From Polymyxa betae (taxonomy: Eukaryota; Endomyxa; Phytomyxea; Plasmodiophorida; Plasmodiophoridae), in NCBI GenBank assembly GCA_003693705.1, contig RBZT01000809.1, positions 78,378 to 142,377 of the forward strand: a stretch of DNA of 64,000 nucleotides. The letters run 5' to 3'. Within the stretch, counting starts at the first letter, position 1; every line of letters starts with the position of its first letter. This document shows positions 1 through 10,559 of the stretch, piece by piece. The position numbers and the translations under genes are program-made. The notes below the pieces were generated by a model. The model saw nothing but the letters and a program-made list of their open reading frames with translations. It ran no database searches and was not told the origin of the DNA.

Positions 1-294
1 ATCGCATCTCAAGATCAGTCGGGTTTCAAGATGACGTATGATGGGTCGAAAATTCTGATAGGTTCTGCAAGGTCGATACGTGGCCTGGATATTCCAATCA
101 TTGAGCATGTTATCATTGCCGCAATTCCAGCCACGACCAAAGACTATGTACACATTGCTGGCAGAACTGCTCGAATGGGCAGAAAGGGCACCGTCACGAC
201 ATTGCTAACGGCTCCTAGCCTCGGAAGGTTGCAAACTTTCGCTAAGGAGCTCAATGTTTCTATCGAACAGGTCGACAGTAAACCAAACATTTAA
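1..294 (+). CDS. DEAD-box RNA helicase, C-terminal fragment
   Basis: The reading frame is open from base 1 to a TAA at 292-294, so the gene enters from the left edge and only its last 97 codons are present. The fragment holds the end of the second RecA-like helicase domain: motif V as SARSIRGLDIP and motif VI as HIAGRTARMGRKG, the arginine-finger motif that contacts ATP. A short tail (about 35 residues) follows. DEAD-box proteins unwind RNA or remodel RNP using ATP. The first RecA domain (Walker A, DEAD box) lies outside the window, so the subfamily cannot be named. HIAGRTARMGRKG is close to the usual HRIGRTGRxG but has A for I/L and M for G. Confidence 0.85.
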   Translation: MASQDQSGFKMTYDGSKILIGSARSIRGLDIPIIEHVIIAAIPATTKDYVHIAGRTARMGRKGTVTTLLTAPSLGRLQTFAKELNVSIEQVDSKPNI

Positions 295-405
295 CAAAAA
301 AAGTCCGAAGATTTTTATTTTTGAAAGTAACTAATCAATTTTATCGGCATACCTTGCGAATCGCTATGACGCTGATAGATTGCTTGTCACCGTTGGCAGT
401 AATCG

Positions 406-1227
406 ATGGGCAATGGTGTTCACTCACTGGTGATCTATGACAAGAATACTCAAGAATCCTTCAAGCAGCGTGGCATTGTGCCATTCATTGAGATGTCGAG
501 GTTACCAGAGCATCTCGAAGAATACGTTCTTGGCTTCTACAGTTTGCCTGTGATCTTCTACGCGTCCTGCAGAAGCGGATGCACCCAACTGGTTCGACAG
601 CTGCTCAGATTTCCCCAACTTCATCGCTACCTGGACCGATGCAAACTTCATGTCAATCAGAGCTTCGTTGTCGCTTGTGTTCATGGTCACGTCGATACGG
701 CACGCCTTCTCCTGCTGAATTTCGAAATGGACAAAACCTGTTTTGAATACGCTATTAGAGAGGCGGCCGCTGTGGATCGCGTCGAGATTATTCGTTTGGT
801 TCTAGCTTCAAATAACTCGCCCGATTCCGATCTAGTATCAAACGTTTTGCAAAGTGCTTGTTTCACGGGATCTAACAGAATCATCAGCCTGATCCTTCGA
901 AAGAAACTTCTAAATTTTAACGAGATGCCATCAAATCTCCTTCAGAGAGCCTGTCTAACAGGATGTACTGAACTCGTTCAAAAGCTATTATCATCGGGTT
1001 GTGGCCAGCCGAGTAAGACCGTTTTCACGAACGCTTATAATGCCGGCTATCGAGAGATTGTCGACATGCTCATTCGCGATCCTCGTCTATCAGAATCCTG
1101 TATAATGCAAGCGTTTGAAACCGACGAACGTCGCGGCGATGCCGATCGAGCAGCTCTCTTGTCTGCAAGCATAAGCGATTCGCATTGGCTCTCTGGCATC
1201 AAAGGTCAACCCAAGCTCTCTACATGA
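406..1227 (+). CDS. Ankyrin-repeat-like protein, 273 aa
   Basis: Single open exon of 273 codons starting at the first ATG after the helicase stop. From about residue 50 to 240 it repeats a helix-turn-helix pattern of roughly 32-34 residues with phrases such as CRSGCTQLVRQLLR, CVHGHVDTARLLLL, CFTGSNRIISLILR, CLTGCTELVQKLLSSG and AYNAGYREIVDMLI. This is the ankyrin signature (xxGHxxIVxLLL) in degenerate form, without the usual D-x-G-x-TPLH start. Ankyrin repeats mediate protein binding; no catalytic domain is visible. About 110 bp separates it from the helicase stop. The partner and role are unknown. It could also be read as a generic alpha-solenoid, but the GH/GC-x-x-x-V-x-x-LL phrase favours ankyrin. 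Confidence 0.6.
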   Translation: MGNGVHSLVIYDKNTQESFKQRGIVPFIEMSRLPEHLEEYVLGFYSLPVIFYASCRSGCTQLVRQLLRFPQLHRYLDRCKLHVNQSFVVACVHGHVDTARLLLLNFEMDKTCFEYAIREAAAVDRVEIIRLVLASNNSPDSDLVSNVLQSACFTGSNRIISLILRKKLLNFNEMPSNLLQRACLTGCTELVQKLLSSGCGQPSKTVFTNAYNAGYREIVDMLIRDPRLSESCIMQAFETDERRGDADRAALLSASISDSHWLSGIKGQPKLST

Positions 1228-1543
1228 TTTGCAAACAGATTATGCGGCTTTTGATCCGGCATTTTCAATCGCTTTAAGATCCAAGCAGCTGTTGAACCAG
1301 TATTTAGTATCACAAATTCTTACAGCAATGTAATTTCATATTCTAACCTTCACGTAATTTATCAGAATGCATAAGAAATAAACTGTTAAATCAGCATTTT
1401 CTACATAGCCCGAAACGTAATAACGCAATTTAAAATAATTTGTTAAAGTGGAGTGTGAGTTATGCTTAGTATTAAGAGGGTATAGTTGAAGGAGTCCGCT
1501 CGTTGTTATCAGTTCAGGATTCAGCTAATAACAGTTGTGGGTG

Positions 1544-2829
1544 ATGATGGCCCGAATCATCGTTGCCGTTCTGCTTTTCGCAGCATCGGCAGTTGCATTG
1601 GGCAAGCCGGCGTCGCCGGATTTGATCGTGGTATCGTCTGAGGCCGCCGGGCATACCGCTTTGCTAGCCCAACCTGGCACTAGCTTTCCGGTTCCTGTCT
1701 CTGAACTAAAGGACGTTTCTGCCGCCGTCCTGAAGCTCTTCAATGTTGATGGGATCGATGGGTCGCTACTCGGCCGCCGCCTTCCTAGGGCTTTGCTAAT
1801 GATAGTTGTTGGAGGAGTAGCGTCTGAAATGCTAACGGACGCTGATTTCCCTAATCTATCCGCTATACTGGAAGACTCACCAAAGAGCTTGATCACCACT
1901 ATTCCAGAGCCTCGGAACTTCGACAATATGGTCAAGACGGCGCTCTCGACGAAAGAATTGACGTTGACACAACAGTTCCAGAGCGCGTTCCGAAACCAAG
2001 CGAAAATGTCGATCTCGTCGGCTTCTGAATTCGTTTGCAACCTTGCTCTCGGCTGCGACGCCAAATCATCAAACATGGATATTTTGATATCCGCTATTGA
2101 TGGAACGTTTCAGAATCAGGTTCTGTTGTTTGCAGGAAATAGAGGCCAGTCATTCCAGTTAGATACATCTGACCAAGCCATCAATGCATTTTTGAACGAA
2201 GTCGCAATGATTATGGCGAACCCCATGCAGAGCTCAGACTCCAGCGCTCCAACCTTCATTTCTGTGACGTTTTCAACGCTCCAGCCTATTCTTGACGAGT
2301 TTGGAATCCAGTCCAAAATCGCAGCAGCATGCCTTCACGTTCTCGATGTAGCGATTCCAAAAATTATGGAATCTTTCCGAACTGCATTCTCTGAACGAGC
2401 TGAAGTTGCGATTCTGCTTCTGCCACCATCGCATGACGCCTATATGACCGAAGAAATCCGACAGATTATTGTATCGGTCAATGGTGATGCATCTCCTTCT
2501 TCGGCGTTCGTTTACCTTTCCGACGGATCCTCGGTTGCTGTTGTTCAGAAGAGACTCTCCGCAAGACTTCCAATGAATTTCCAAATTTTCAACTTCGAGA
2601 GTAAGAGTTCAAGCCAGAGCGATGTAAATCCTGCCCTATATCAGATCACGTTATGGGTGAGTATAATGCTGGTTGTTTTAGTGATTGTCTCTACTGGGGC
2701 GTTGTGCTGTGGAGAAATTCGCAAAGATACGTTGCTGTACTCGAAGGTAAATTGTGAGCAACTTGCACAGTTTTTAACTTTAAATGTGTTCTTCAGATCG
2801 CTCCATCGAATGATAAGAAGAATCGTTGA
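1544..2829 (+). CDS. Type I membrane protein, V-ATPase accessory (ATP6AP2/renin-receptor-like)
   Basis: The first in-frame ATG is at 1544, followed by a clear signal peptide (MMARIIVAVLLFAASAVALG), a luminal region of about 350 residues and one transmembrane helix near the C terminus (LWVSIMLVVLVIVSTGAL). A 50-nt intron at 2747-2796 (GTAAAT...TTCAG) joins TLLYSK to a final IAPSNDKKNR, giving about 411 residues. The tail layout resembles the conserved C terminus of ATP6AP2: a YxxxLW helix, then an acidic/DxxLY stretch, then a basic end. ATP6AP2 assists assembly of the V-ATPase V0 sector in the ER. The luminal domain is not recognisable by eye, so the family call rests on topology and tail. Without the intron, the frame would run 27 codons further as low-quality sequence. 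Confidence 0.5.
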
Positions 2830-3386
2830 GCTTATTTGTTATAAAGGAAAATTTTTATCACTACTTTCTTACAGCATCGAAAACACTGCTCTGGTTTTAC
2901 ATCTCTTCTAATGACACAAACACGAAAACGTGATAGATAAGTTTTTGCAGAAGAGCTTTCATTCTGCAACACGATACAGTCGTTTGGTTGACAATTGGTT
3001 TCGTTATACGTGGAGTCTGGTAACATTCAGATACCATGTCAGATTCCCAACGTACATAGCCGAGTATAATCCCGACACAGCATATCAACCAGACGTTCAA
3101 TGTGTTTAATGTTTTCATTACTCGACATAAAAACGACTCATCTTACAATGCTTTCGGAAAATTATATCTTGTATGACAGGCTGACAGAGATTCTGAAATC
3201 AATGGGGGAAGCTTCTGCTCCTCAAGTCTTGTTTGCGATGTGGTAACGTTACACAGACGGAAAATTTGTTTGCGTGAAAAATATCTTGGAAGTTAGGAAC
3301 TTAGAGCTGTATTGGATCTGATGGTGCCGGTTTAAAGGTCTGACCGGCACCCTCCTTCATCTCATTTTCAATTGCTTCAGACAGCC
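2830..3386. other. Intergenic; possible small spliced secreted ORF on minus strand
   Basis: No gene is firmly supported. On the minus strand an ATG at 3118 opens a hydrophobic signal-like stretch (MKTLNTLNVWLICCVGIIL). It is followed by a plausible 46-nt GTACGT...ACCAG intron and a short Cys- and Asn-containing second exon. This could be a ~60-residue secreted peptide, but splice choice is free enough that chance is not excluded. A TTGCTTCAG just before the ATG at 3387 looks like a splice acceptor for a 5'-UTR intron of the next gene. Confidence 0.2.
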
Positions 3387-4812
3387 ATGGCTCCGAAGCG
3401 GGCTGCGAAGCTTTCTAGAGCGGCGTCGCCAGCCAGTATTGGCGGCGACAACGACTCAGTTATCAGCGAAATCAGCGAGCTGGCCGAATCGCTGTCTATA
3501 ACAGATTCGGCCACGATCTTGGAGACGGCCTTGACGAAGTTCCTGGATCGGCGCGCCTCGACGCGTTTGGAAGCTCTGGAGATGTTCAATCGACAGCTGT
3601 CATTGCAGTTACACGAAGAGTTTCTAGAATCCGAGCAAAGCACGATTCAATCAGGTTTAATTTCCAGTCTGAAGAGGAGTATACCTGAAGAAACTGTCGA
3701 AAGCTGTCGCTTTCTCGAGCTGATCACCATCACAATGGGGCCAGCCGCAGTTCTTAACGAAGCCATTCCTGTTCTAAAATCCCTTTCACGACATGGCGGC
3801 GATAAGGTCCAGCCGGCCGCCGTTCGAGCACTGGGTACGATCCAGCTAATCACTTGCCATCATGCCGACGCCCTTCACCATTGGATGGCGACGCTTTCGC
3901 GGTTCTTCCGCAAGCGAGATCCAGGTCTTGCATCAGCTGCAATTGATGCCTGGGCGCTCTTAGCAACGCAGCTATCCAGTACTGATCTTGCTGGACCTAT
4001 TCGTGAGCTCTATCTGCCTCGTCTGGCTGTGCTTCTTCACAGCCAGTCCGTCGATATTCGGACGTCAGCGGGTGAGGCTCTGGCGCTGATTTTCGAAGCC
4101 ATCTGGCAACGTCGCAAAGCTGGAGACAACGATGATGCTGAGAGTGACGATGATTACGAGTCGGATGAGGAGAAAGTGTTATCGGGCTCGGAAGACGGCG
4201 ACGAATTCGGCAGCGAAACGCCGACTGAAAACGAAAACGACTCGAGCTTGGAATCGGACGAAGAGGTCGATGTTGAAGAACTTCAGGTCCTGTTGGCCCA
4301 GCTGGCTACCGATGGAACGCGATCGCGCGCTCGAAAGGAACGATCGGTGCAGCGATCCGTTTTCCGATCGGTATATTCGACTGTTATATCAGGTCTGAAA
4401 GAGCGCTGCTCAAGTTCATGATGTGCTGATCGAGGTGTTTGTAGGAGAGCAACCCAAGGTAGCGCTGAAAATCGGCAAAGAACGTCTCACTTTCGGGACC
4501 TGGAAATCCATCATTCGTTTATCAGCCATGCGCGAGGTGCTTGCACAAGGATTTTATCGGCATATCTCAAGCAATGATCTGGTTCGAGATCTGCTCCTGA
4601 TTTCAAGCGAGAAGCAAGATGCGGTTGGGGATTTTCAGGTTCGTACCAAATGTTCTATTCTGGATTTTCTTGATTGGGTTTTGTCTCAGGCAAATCCTGA
4701 TTCGGTTTCTGTAGAGGTGAAGGAAGTGAGCCAGTCGAAGACTAAGATGCGGCAGCAGAAGAAGAAGGCTGACAGGAATCAAAAGCACAGTTTCCGGTTC
4801 AATACTGATTAA
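3387..4812 (+). CDS. Interferon-related developmental regulator (IFRD) family protein
   Basis: Start ATG at 3387 (MAPKRAAKL). Residues ~35-240 form the IFRD N-terminal alpha-solenoid (ALTKFLDRRASTRLEALE, LRSIPEETVES-type helices, RKRDPGLASAAIDAWALLAT, SVDIRTSAGEALALIFEA). An acidic linker (ESDDDYESDEE, SLESDEEVDVEE) follows. The IFRD C-terminal block continues in another frame after a short intron: VHDVLIEV, GERLTFGTW-like and QGFYRHISSNDLVRDLL, matching the family's TW...GF..H...N.LLRD signature. The acceptor is best placed after AAAG at 4401. The donor is either 4347 (55-nt intron) or 4371 (31-nt intron); I prefer 55 nt because it fits the intron size in this genome. The protein ends in a basic tail. 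IFRD proteins act as transcriptional co-regulators and, in yeast and animals, have been linked to inactive ribosomes. About 455 residues. Confidence 0.8.
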
Positions 4813-5727
4813 TTTTACCTGTTATATTTTGTAAATAAGAAGTCTCGTCGTTTGTTTATTGGAGTCTTTTTTCCAGTTGCGCAGTCCAAAGCAGCATTTC
4901 AGTATTAGCATCTGGAACCTTGTAGACCAAAAATCAGATGAATGCCCGTGCTTCTTGTTTCTCGTTGGACACCGCGCTTTACGACAAGGCCACAAAAATC
5001 GCAGCAGTTGGTTGATCTTTGTTTATAATAGATGCGTGAACAGTTTTTAATTGTTCCTGGGGGAATGCTGGGATTAAGTTTCATAGAAAACCTCTTTGAC
5101 GGCCGGCTATTTAAGGAGCCCAATTTGCCCTCACACTGATCACTAGGAATTCAGCTCGGGTCTGCCTTGATAAAACCGAATTCAGGATATTGGATGGCAT
5201 TGAGAGCCGACTGGCTTTGTTCCGTAGCAGTTTCTGTTGCATATCCACCAACCACTATCTGTAAAGCGAACGGCAGCAACGCAGTCCTCACGTGGTATGC
5301 GGCTGAAGATAAGCTGATCGGATCTCGTTGCCTTTTGTATCTATTTCAACTTCTGACAGGGTAAAAGGCCTCATCCATTGTCAAAGCCTGAATTGCAGTG
5401 TCTGTTGCTTCAATCAATTATATGACATGTATCGTCTCCAAACCCGCATTGTTGGTACTTATTCTATACCGAAGGATACCGAATACGTAGCAATCGAGAC
5501 GCGACAGCTTTTGTTTATATGACAAATGAAACAATTTCGCTTCTCACCTATGCAGCTCAGTAAATCACCTCCAGATAGCTTCTATAATGTTCATATAAAA
5601 GCTAGTCCGTCATATGAGCTGCATCTAAACCCATCAAGCACTAGTAATACTAAGCTGTCAGTCCAATAACATCATCTTATACTGTTAATGGATAGAAACG
5701 TAAACTTGATCTGCATATTCCCATGAT
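4813..5727. other. Long spacer without a supported gene
   Basis: About 900 bp. An ATG at 5194 opens a 56-codon frame (MALRADWLCSVAVSVAYPP...) that looks weakly secretory and is preceded by a TATTTAAG box at about 5109, but neither length nor similarity supports it as a gene. A second frame near 5328-5522 overlaps it. No tRNA, repeat or conserved motif was seen. Confidence 0.3.
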
Positions 5728-6556
5728 TTAAAAATAGGGTTTCGCACCACCACCAGAATCTTGGCAATCTTCACAGTCAGAAACCTCGTCGCAACAGCCT
5801 TTGCATGAGCAGCAGTATTCATCGTATTCCAAGAAAACAAGCATTAATGATAGCACATATAGCTCGATGACCTCATGTGGAACTCTATCTGCGGCCAGAG
5901 CACCTTGATAGGTAGATAGGTATAATGGAGGTCGATGCCATGGATGATGCCAGACAAATTCAAGGCAGCCTCTAACCCGATAAGCAGATAGATCAGCTAT
6001 AGACGAGGAGTGCGCTATCTTAGATACATCAACTTTTCTTGCAAACGGCGCTATTTTGAACATAGTTGACATGGATGGTATTGGAACAGCAAGATAGCAC
6101 AAGCTGGGCATTGAGGTTCATTGCTTTCGGCCTCGGCAAAATCTCGAACGTTTGATCATGGCCACGCCGATATTACAACAACCCAGTACAACCGTTAAGA
6201 ACAAAGACCCGATCACAATACAAACCACTACCACGACGGCGACCTCATCCCGGGACATAACATGATGCTGGGGATAGATCGGTGGAAATGGACTAGGAGA
6301 GGGAGAAGGACTGCCTAGCAGATCACGAGCGCCTCTGTACAATCTCCAGTGAACAAGCGACAAGCCACATTGCCACAGTCACTACCCGACAGGTAACGGG
6401 CCGCGCTCCAGCAACAAGACCAGTAACGATATGACAAAGGCCAGGAGGCGATACATCAGTCGCAGAAGCTGTGAGACCCCACAGATGAACATTGGGGCGC
6501 CCCCTGATGGGCCCGCACTCCGTAGCTAATAAGTGAAAGCGATGCTTCATCTCCAT
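5728..6556 (-). CDS. Putative single-pass membrane protein, multi-exon, unrecognised
   Basis: Three minus-strand open frames lie end to end (6556-6323, 6363-6118, 6111-5728) and could be exons of one gene. The middle one contains a proline/serine linker (GSPSPSPSPFPP) and then one strong transmembrane segment (VAVVVVVCIVIGSLFLTVVLG) followed by a basic stop-transfer sequence (IKRSRFCRGRKQ). The downstream frame is Cys-rich at its end (CCSCKGCC...CEDCQD). A GTGACTG...TTGTACAG intron could join the first two frames. The junction near 6115 has no clear donor, so the last exon may not belong. No family is recognised; a cell-surface or endomembrane protein is an inference from topology alone. Confidence 0.35.
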
Positions 6557-6811
6557 GTATGAAAGTCAGGTTGAAAACTGTGCAGCTCTCGCACTTTCAT
6601 CTGCACTGTCTGTTGTGGTCTTGTGGAGTTGATCATTGGAAGCGAGCGAGCCAATGTCTCTTTCAATGCAAACTAACTGAAGAACTGGGTTTAACAGACA
6701 TTACGAAGGAATATGTCGTCAGAATATTGAAGTTGAGAGTCTTGAATAGCAAGGCAGTCGAGTTCAAATCCACGCCAATGATTGAATATGCAGTAGTTGT
6801 ACCAAAATGAT

Positions 6812-7800
6812 TCACTCTATGTTTGTATCGATCAATAAACCTTTCGTACCAGCCGTAATAAACTTTTTCACTTTTTGCATTAATTTCTCTATATCATCCA
6901 TCTCGGAAGCAACAACAATAAAGACGGTTGGAGCACAAGGCAGGAATGGGCAATTGTTCCTACCGTCTTGTGACATCTCAGACCAAGTTTCCTTATCAAC
7001 GTTCGACATATCCATATCTGGAATAGATTGCTGGTAAAATCTTCTCAGATATCGAGTACGATGTTATCATGATGCGCATTCTCAGGATCTAAGGAAAGAC
7101 CTCTCTCGCAGCAATTGCACATCCTCGGCGGCTCGCTGCCAGAACAAAGATCGAGGGGCTTCCACCCTAAGGCAGATGTTGTCGGGACGGAATTTATTAT
7201 GAATCGTGCATTGCATTTGCGGTGGCAATGACCGGCCGCCATTTGTTCGCCATTGTCTGAGATGCGCCGGCGGTGTCCACTGTGCGCCGGTTGCAATGAA
7301 TCATAAGTAGGTGTTAACAACGATGGCGATCGAGACGCTTTACATGGCTGAAGATTAACGCTGTTGGCATCTCTGCTCATCATTTCTAGCTGCATAGCAA
7401 TGGTCATATCTTCCAACCATCCTCGAGTTGCGCGCTCCTTTTCGTGTTTTTGTCGATTTAATTTCATACAGTCAAAACGCAACCATATGCAGGGTCGATA
7501 ATCATACAATATACGTCTCTCGTAATACAGCACATCAATATATGATAAAGGTTGAAACTGATGACATGCCCCGATAAAAAAGGCTGCAACGTCGAAAGAA
7601 GCTGCATCAGGGTGCCCCGAAAAATCAATCGGTTTTGTGCGGCAAATATTTTTATGCTGCCTGAAGCTCTCGCAGCCCACAATGGCTTCATTTGAAGTTG
7701 TCACGAGCTGTGAGCCTTTCCAAGAGCTGCAGTCGCCCTTCGGGAGCATTATAGCTTTCCGTTGATATGCGTTAGGATGAACTGCGATTATATCGTCCAC
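6812..7800 (-). CDS. Uncharacterised protein, two open frames
   Basis: A 251-codon frame (7800-7045) is followed downstream by a 67-codon frame (7015-6812). They join in frame if GTACTC...TTACCAG (29 nt) is removed, giving ...HHDNI then QSIPDMDMSNVDKETW. That intron would be shorter than usual here, so a longer alternative is possible. The first part contains CMKLNRQKHEKERATRGW and a cluster of Cys residues near its end (RMCNCCERG); the second part is helical and charged. No known domain was recognised. The frame's length and charge pattern favour real coding sequence over chance. Confidence 0.45.
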
Positions 7801-8130
7801 AAAAGTGAATAGACCAAAATATATAGCTCTTTGTCGTTCAGTAATCAGTTGATCTGTTCAAGAACGTAAACTTCCGGGCGTATGTTAATTCCGGGTTAGG
7901 CAGAGAGACGGCTCTGTTAAGGCGAAAGTTCTCAATCTGCAACATTCACCATCCACTTTGTAAAGATTCCTTGGTGTGCTCTGCCAAGTCTCAAGCTTTA
8001 ATCGAAATCTATATCGTATTTGAGAATCGTGCGCCCAGTCGAAAGTGCGACACTGCAATTTTTAAAACTGCGGATTTGGGGTATTTCGTGAATTACGTGA
8101 TTTTAATAACATAAAATTATAAAAACAACT
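7801..8130. other. Spacer, nothing recognised
   Basis: Moderately AT-rich DNA between two minus-strand genes. No ORF over 60 codons, repeat or RNA structure was recognised. Confidence 0.4.
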
Positions 8131-9055
8131 TCAAACGCGCTGTTGGCGCTTGGCCTGTTCATGTCGAATGATGGCCATGTCCAGCTGCGCTTGCAAGACA
8201 TCGGTCGGTTGATAGCGGGGGTGCTGTGTAGGGGGTAGCAGGCTTTGCAGCTGCTGTAATGTATAGTAGTACTTGCGAAACGCGCGAACGAACACATCAC
8301 GCTGCTGCAGTTCGTTGTCCGCGACCGCGTTCAACAATCCCCAATCACGTTCGAACTGGTCAGCCAGGTTGTTAGCCGATGTAAAGATGTCAGTCGCAAG
8401 CCGTGCTGGTTCATTAGCAATCCGGGAGCTAACAGCCGGGATCCACCAACGGTGCTCTTTTGGAACACAGTCAGGGATCCCGTGCTCCGGTGAAAAAGTC
8501 AAGGATGGATGCCGCGCGTAGTAGTCAGGATGGAATAGCCCGACGCTCGCCATAAACGTTTTTCGTATAAAGTTGGAGGGCTGTCGCTCCATCCTCACCG
8601 GCGTTTTCAGGAAGGTGATCGCCGGGTGTTCGGGGATCTTCACGCGTAACGCAATCAGACCCCCGAACACGCATCTGACAATCAGTCGTTTGTGACTCCT
8701 TACAACCGCTCGCCTCGCAGTTCACAAAACTCGGAAGCTTCGTTTTGAACAGGTTTCACGTGGACATGCGTGCGTATAGATCTTCCAGGATGTCGACCCC
8801 AAATCGGAGCTTCTGCTTCTGACCGTAGACAATGTAGACGAAGGCGAGGACACCGGTGCGACGACAGCAGTCTAGCAATATGTCGGTGCTGAAAATGGTC
8901 TTGCGCGAAGTGATCGTCATGCCCGGAATAGATGGAGCCGCCAGACTTATATCATAGATGGTGTCCAGGTACTCGGTGATCTCGAACATGAGGGACGCGT
9001 TGGACTTGTTAGGATGGTACATCTTAACAGTTGGCTCAGAAGTCAACAGCGGCAT
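8131..9055 (-). CDS. Uncharacterised two-exon protein, ~280 aa
   Basis: A 99-codon frame (9055-8756, MPLLTSEPTVKMYHPNKSN...) and a 179-codon frame (8670-8131) on the minus strand join in frame when an 85-nt GTGAAA...TTGTCAG intron (8759-8675) is removed; the joined text reads ...LYARMST then CVFGGLIALRV. The upstream limit is the first ATG and could lie further 5'. The product is globular-looking with a polar helical C terminus (RKYYYTLQQLQSLLPP, QAQLDMAIIRHEQAKRQQ). No domain is recognised; a structural or complex subunit role cannot be excluded. Confidence 0.5.
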
Positions 9056-9537
9056 CTCATTGACCTTATCAATGCGGCTAGTGTGGCGGGTGCTGAAGCT
9101 GGAAGGAAACCGAGCACCTCCTTGATTCTGTGGATATCTCCGGAAAACTTTAAAAGCGCTTTAAAGTGGAGGCCACGCAAACTTGCGAAATAAAATCGGA
9201 AAATGCATACTTTTCACTGACTAACATCATCAACAGCAAAGTTAAAAACACTTTAAAGGCCCTTTAAAAGCAGACATTTAAAGCTACGGAAAGCGCATGT
9301 TTGATACCCCCTAATACAATTGGAGGACATCGTTTCGACGTAAATAGCTGGAAAACTGAAACCTTGTTTTCGAAAATACGGAATTTTGGTTTAAAAGTGT
9401 CGATAGGGGAGGAGCAGCCTCGTCAAGTTACGGGCAACGTTACCATAGCAAGATTTCTTGAACATTCTCACAACATTTCTTGTTCATTGTGATCTGGCGC
9501 TGCTTGGTGGCTGGAGACGTCGTCGGCTCCGGTTACC
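9056..9537. other. Spacer between divergent genes
   Basis: About 480 bp separating the minus-strand unknown gene from MOB4; it must hold both promoters. It contains three related CTTTAAAG-type motifs within ~120 bp (near 9150, 9165 and 9250), which could be promoter elements or simple A/T-G/C bias. No coding frame is supported. Confidence 0.3.
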
Positions 9538-10455
9538 ATGGCGGAGGTCCACTGCAATCTGCCAGGAACGACGCGCGAGGACCTGTTCGCCTGGAAGCCG
9601 ACCGACCCGGAGACGTCCGAGGGTGCGTTCGTCGCACAGGAATACATCCAGGACATGATCCGTATGAAGCAAGAGATTCGAGTGATTTGCGAACTTTGCT
9701 GACGATTTGCAGGTCTTAATCCATCCGATATGAGCAAGATTGTGACGCCGCCTTCTAATCTAGATAACAGCGTTTGGATCTTGGAACATCTCAGGTGTGC
9801 ATTTTATTGCTCTTCCAAATAATATCGTTTTTTAGCTCTATAATTCACTTGCTGCTGTTTTATGCTGATATGTATTTCTCTTGGTGATTTGTCGAAATGT
9901 CTGAACGTCATTAATACGATGCACAGACAGATTCTGCTGGAGCTGAATTTTTTCGTGGCTTTTATCGCAGACGATTGCAACTCGGAGACATGCCCTAAGA
10001 TGATCGCTCATAAGTGGGGTCGGTATTCCCCCCAGTAGTTGCCGCTGTTTTCTAACTTTGCTTGTGTCAAAGAATTCTTATGTGCAGCACATAAGAAGCC
10101 GCAGGACTGTAGCGCCATCGATTACATCGTCCATACATTGAATGGCTTTATCGGCCTTCTAAACAACAAATCGATCTTCCCAAGCCGAGGTCCTCCTATC
10201 TCTGTCTTCTGAACCGTTTCATTGAATTTTTATTCAGTTCGGATTCCACCAAAATCGCACCAGTTTTTCCAATCGATTCCACGACGATTATGTCGTGTGT
10301 TCGCGCATGTCTTCTTCCATCATCGCGAGCTGTTCGACGCCTTCGAGAAGCGAACGTATCTATGCTGTCGATTTGTGGCATTAACCACCCGTTTCAAGTT
10401 GATCCAGAGGCAACATCTAATTATTCCTATTGACCAGCTCCCTCTTAGTCTCTAA
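9538..10455 (+). CDS. MOB4: MOB kinase activator 4 (phocein) homologue
   Basis: Five exons: 9538-9661, 9713-9794, 9927-10018, 10073-10189 and 10238-10455; introns 51, 132, 54 and 48 nt, all GT-AG. The spliced protein reads [11 protein letters not shown]...[12 protein letters not shown], then [18 protein letters not shown], then [25 protein letters not shown], and [20 protein letters not shown]. This follows the MOB fold with its zinc ligands (Cys in DDCNSETC, and His in HHRELF) and the phocein-specific LCAAHK..P..C.AIDY phrase, so it belongs to MOB4 rather than the MOB1/2 kinase co-activators. MOB4 is a core STRIPAK subunit that links PP2A and GCK kinases and acts in membrane traffic and cell polarity. 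Length (~211 aa) is normal. Confidence 0.92.
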
Positions 10456-10559
10456 AATATTGCTCAAATTCTGAATCAGCAGAGCACTGCTTTTATCGAA
10501 ATCGATTCGTCCAATGACTGTGTACCGTACCGTTTTGATCGTTGCTTTCATTCCATCGA

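Noticed and set aside
6559-6810. 83-codon plus-strand ORF
   Set aside because: No similarity, no flanking splice support and composition typical of non-coding DNA.
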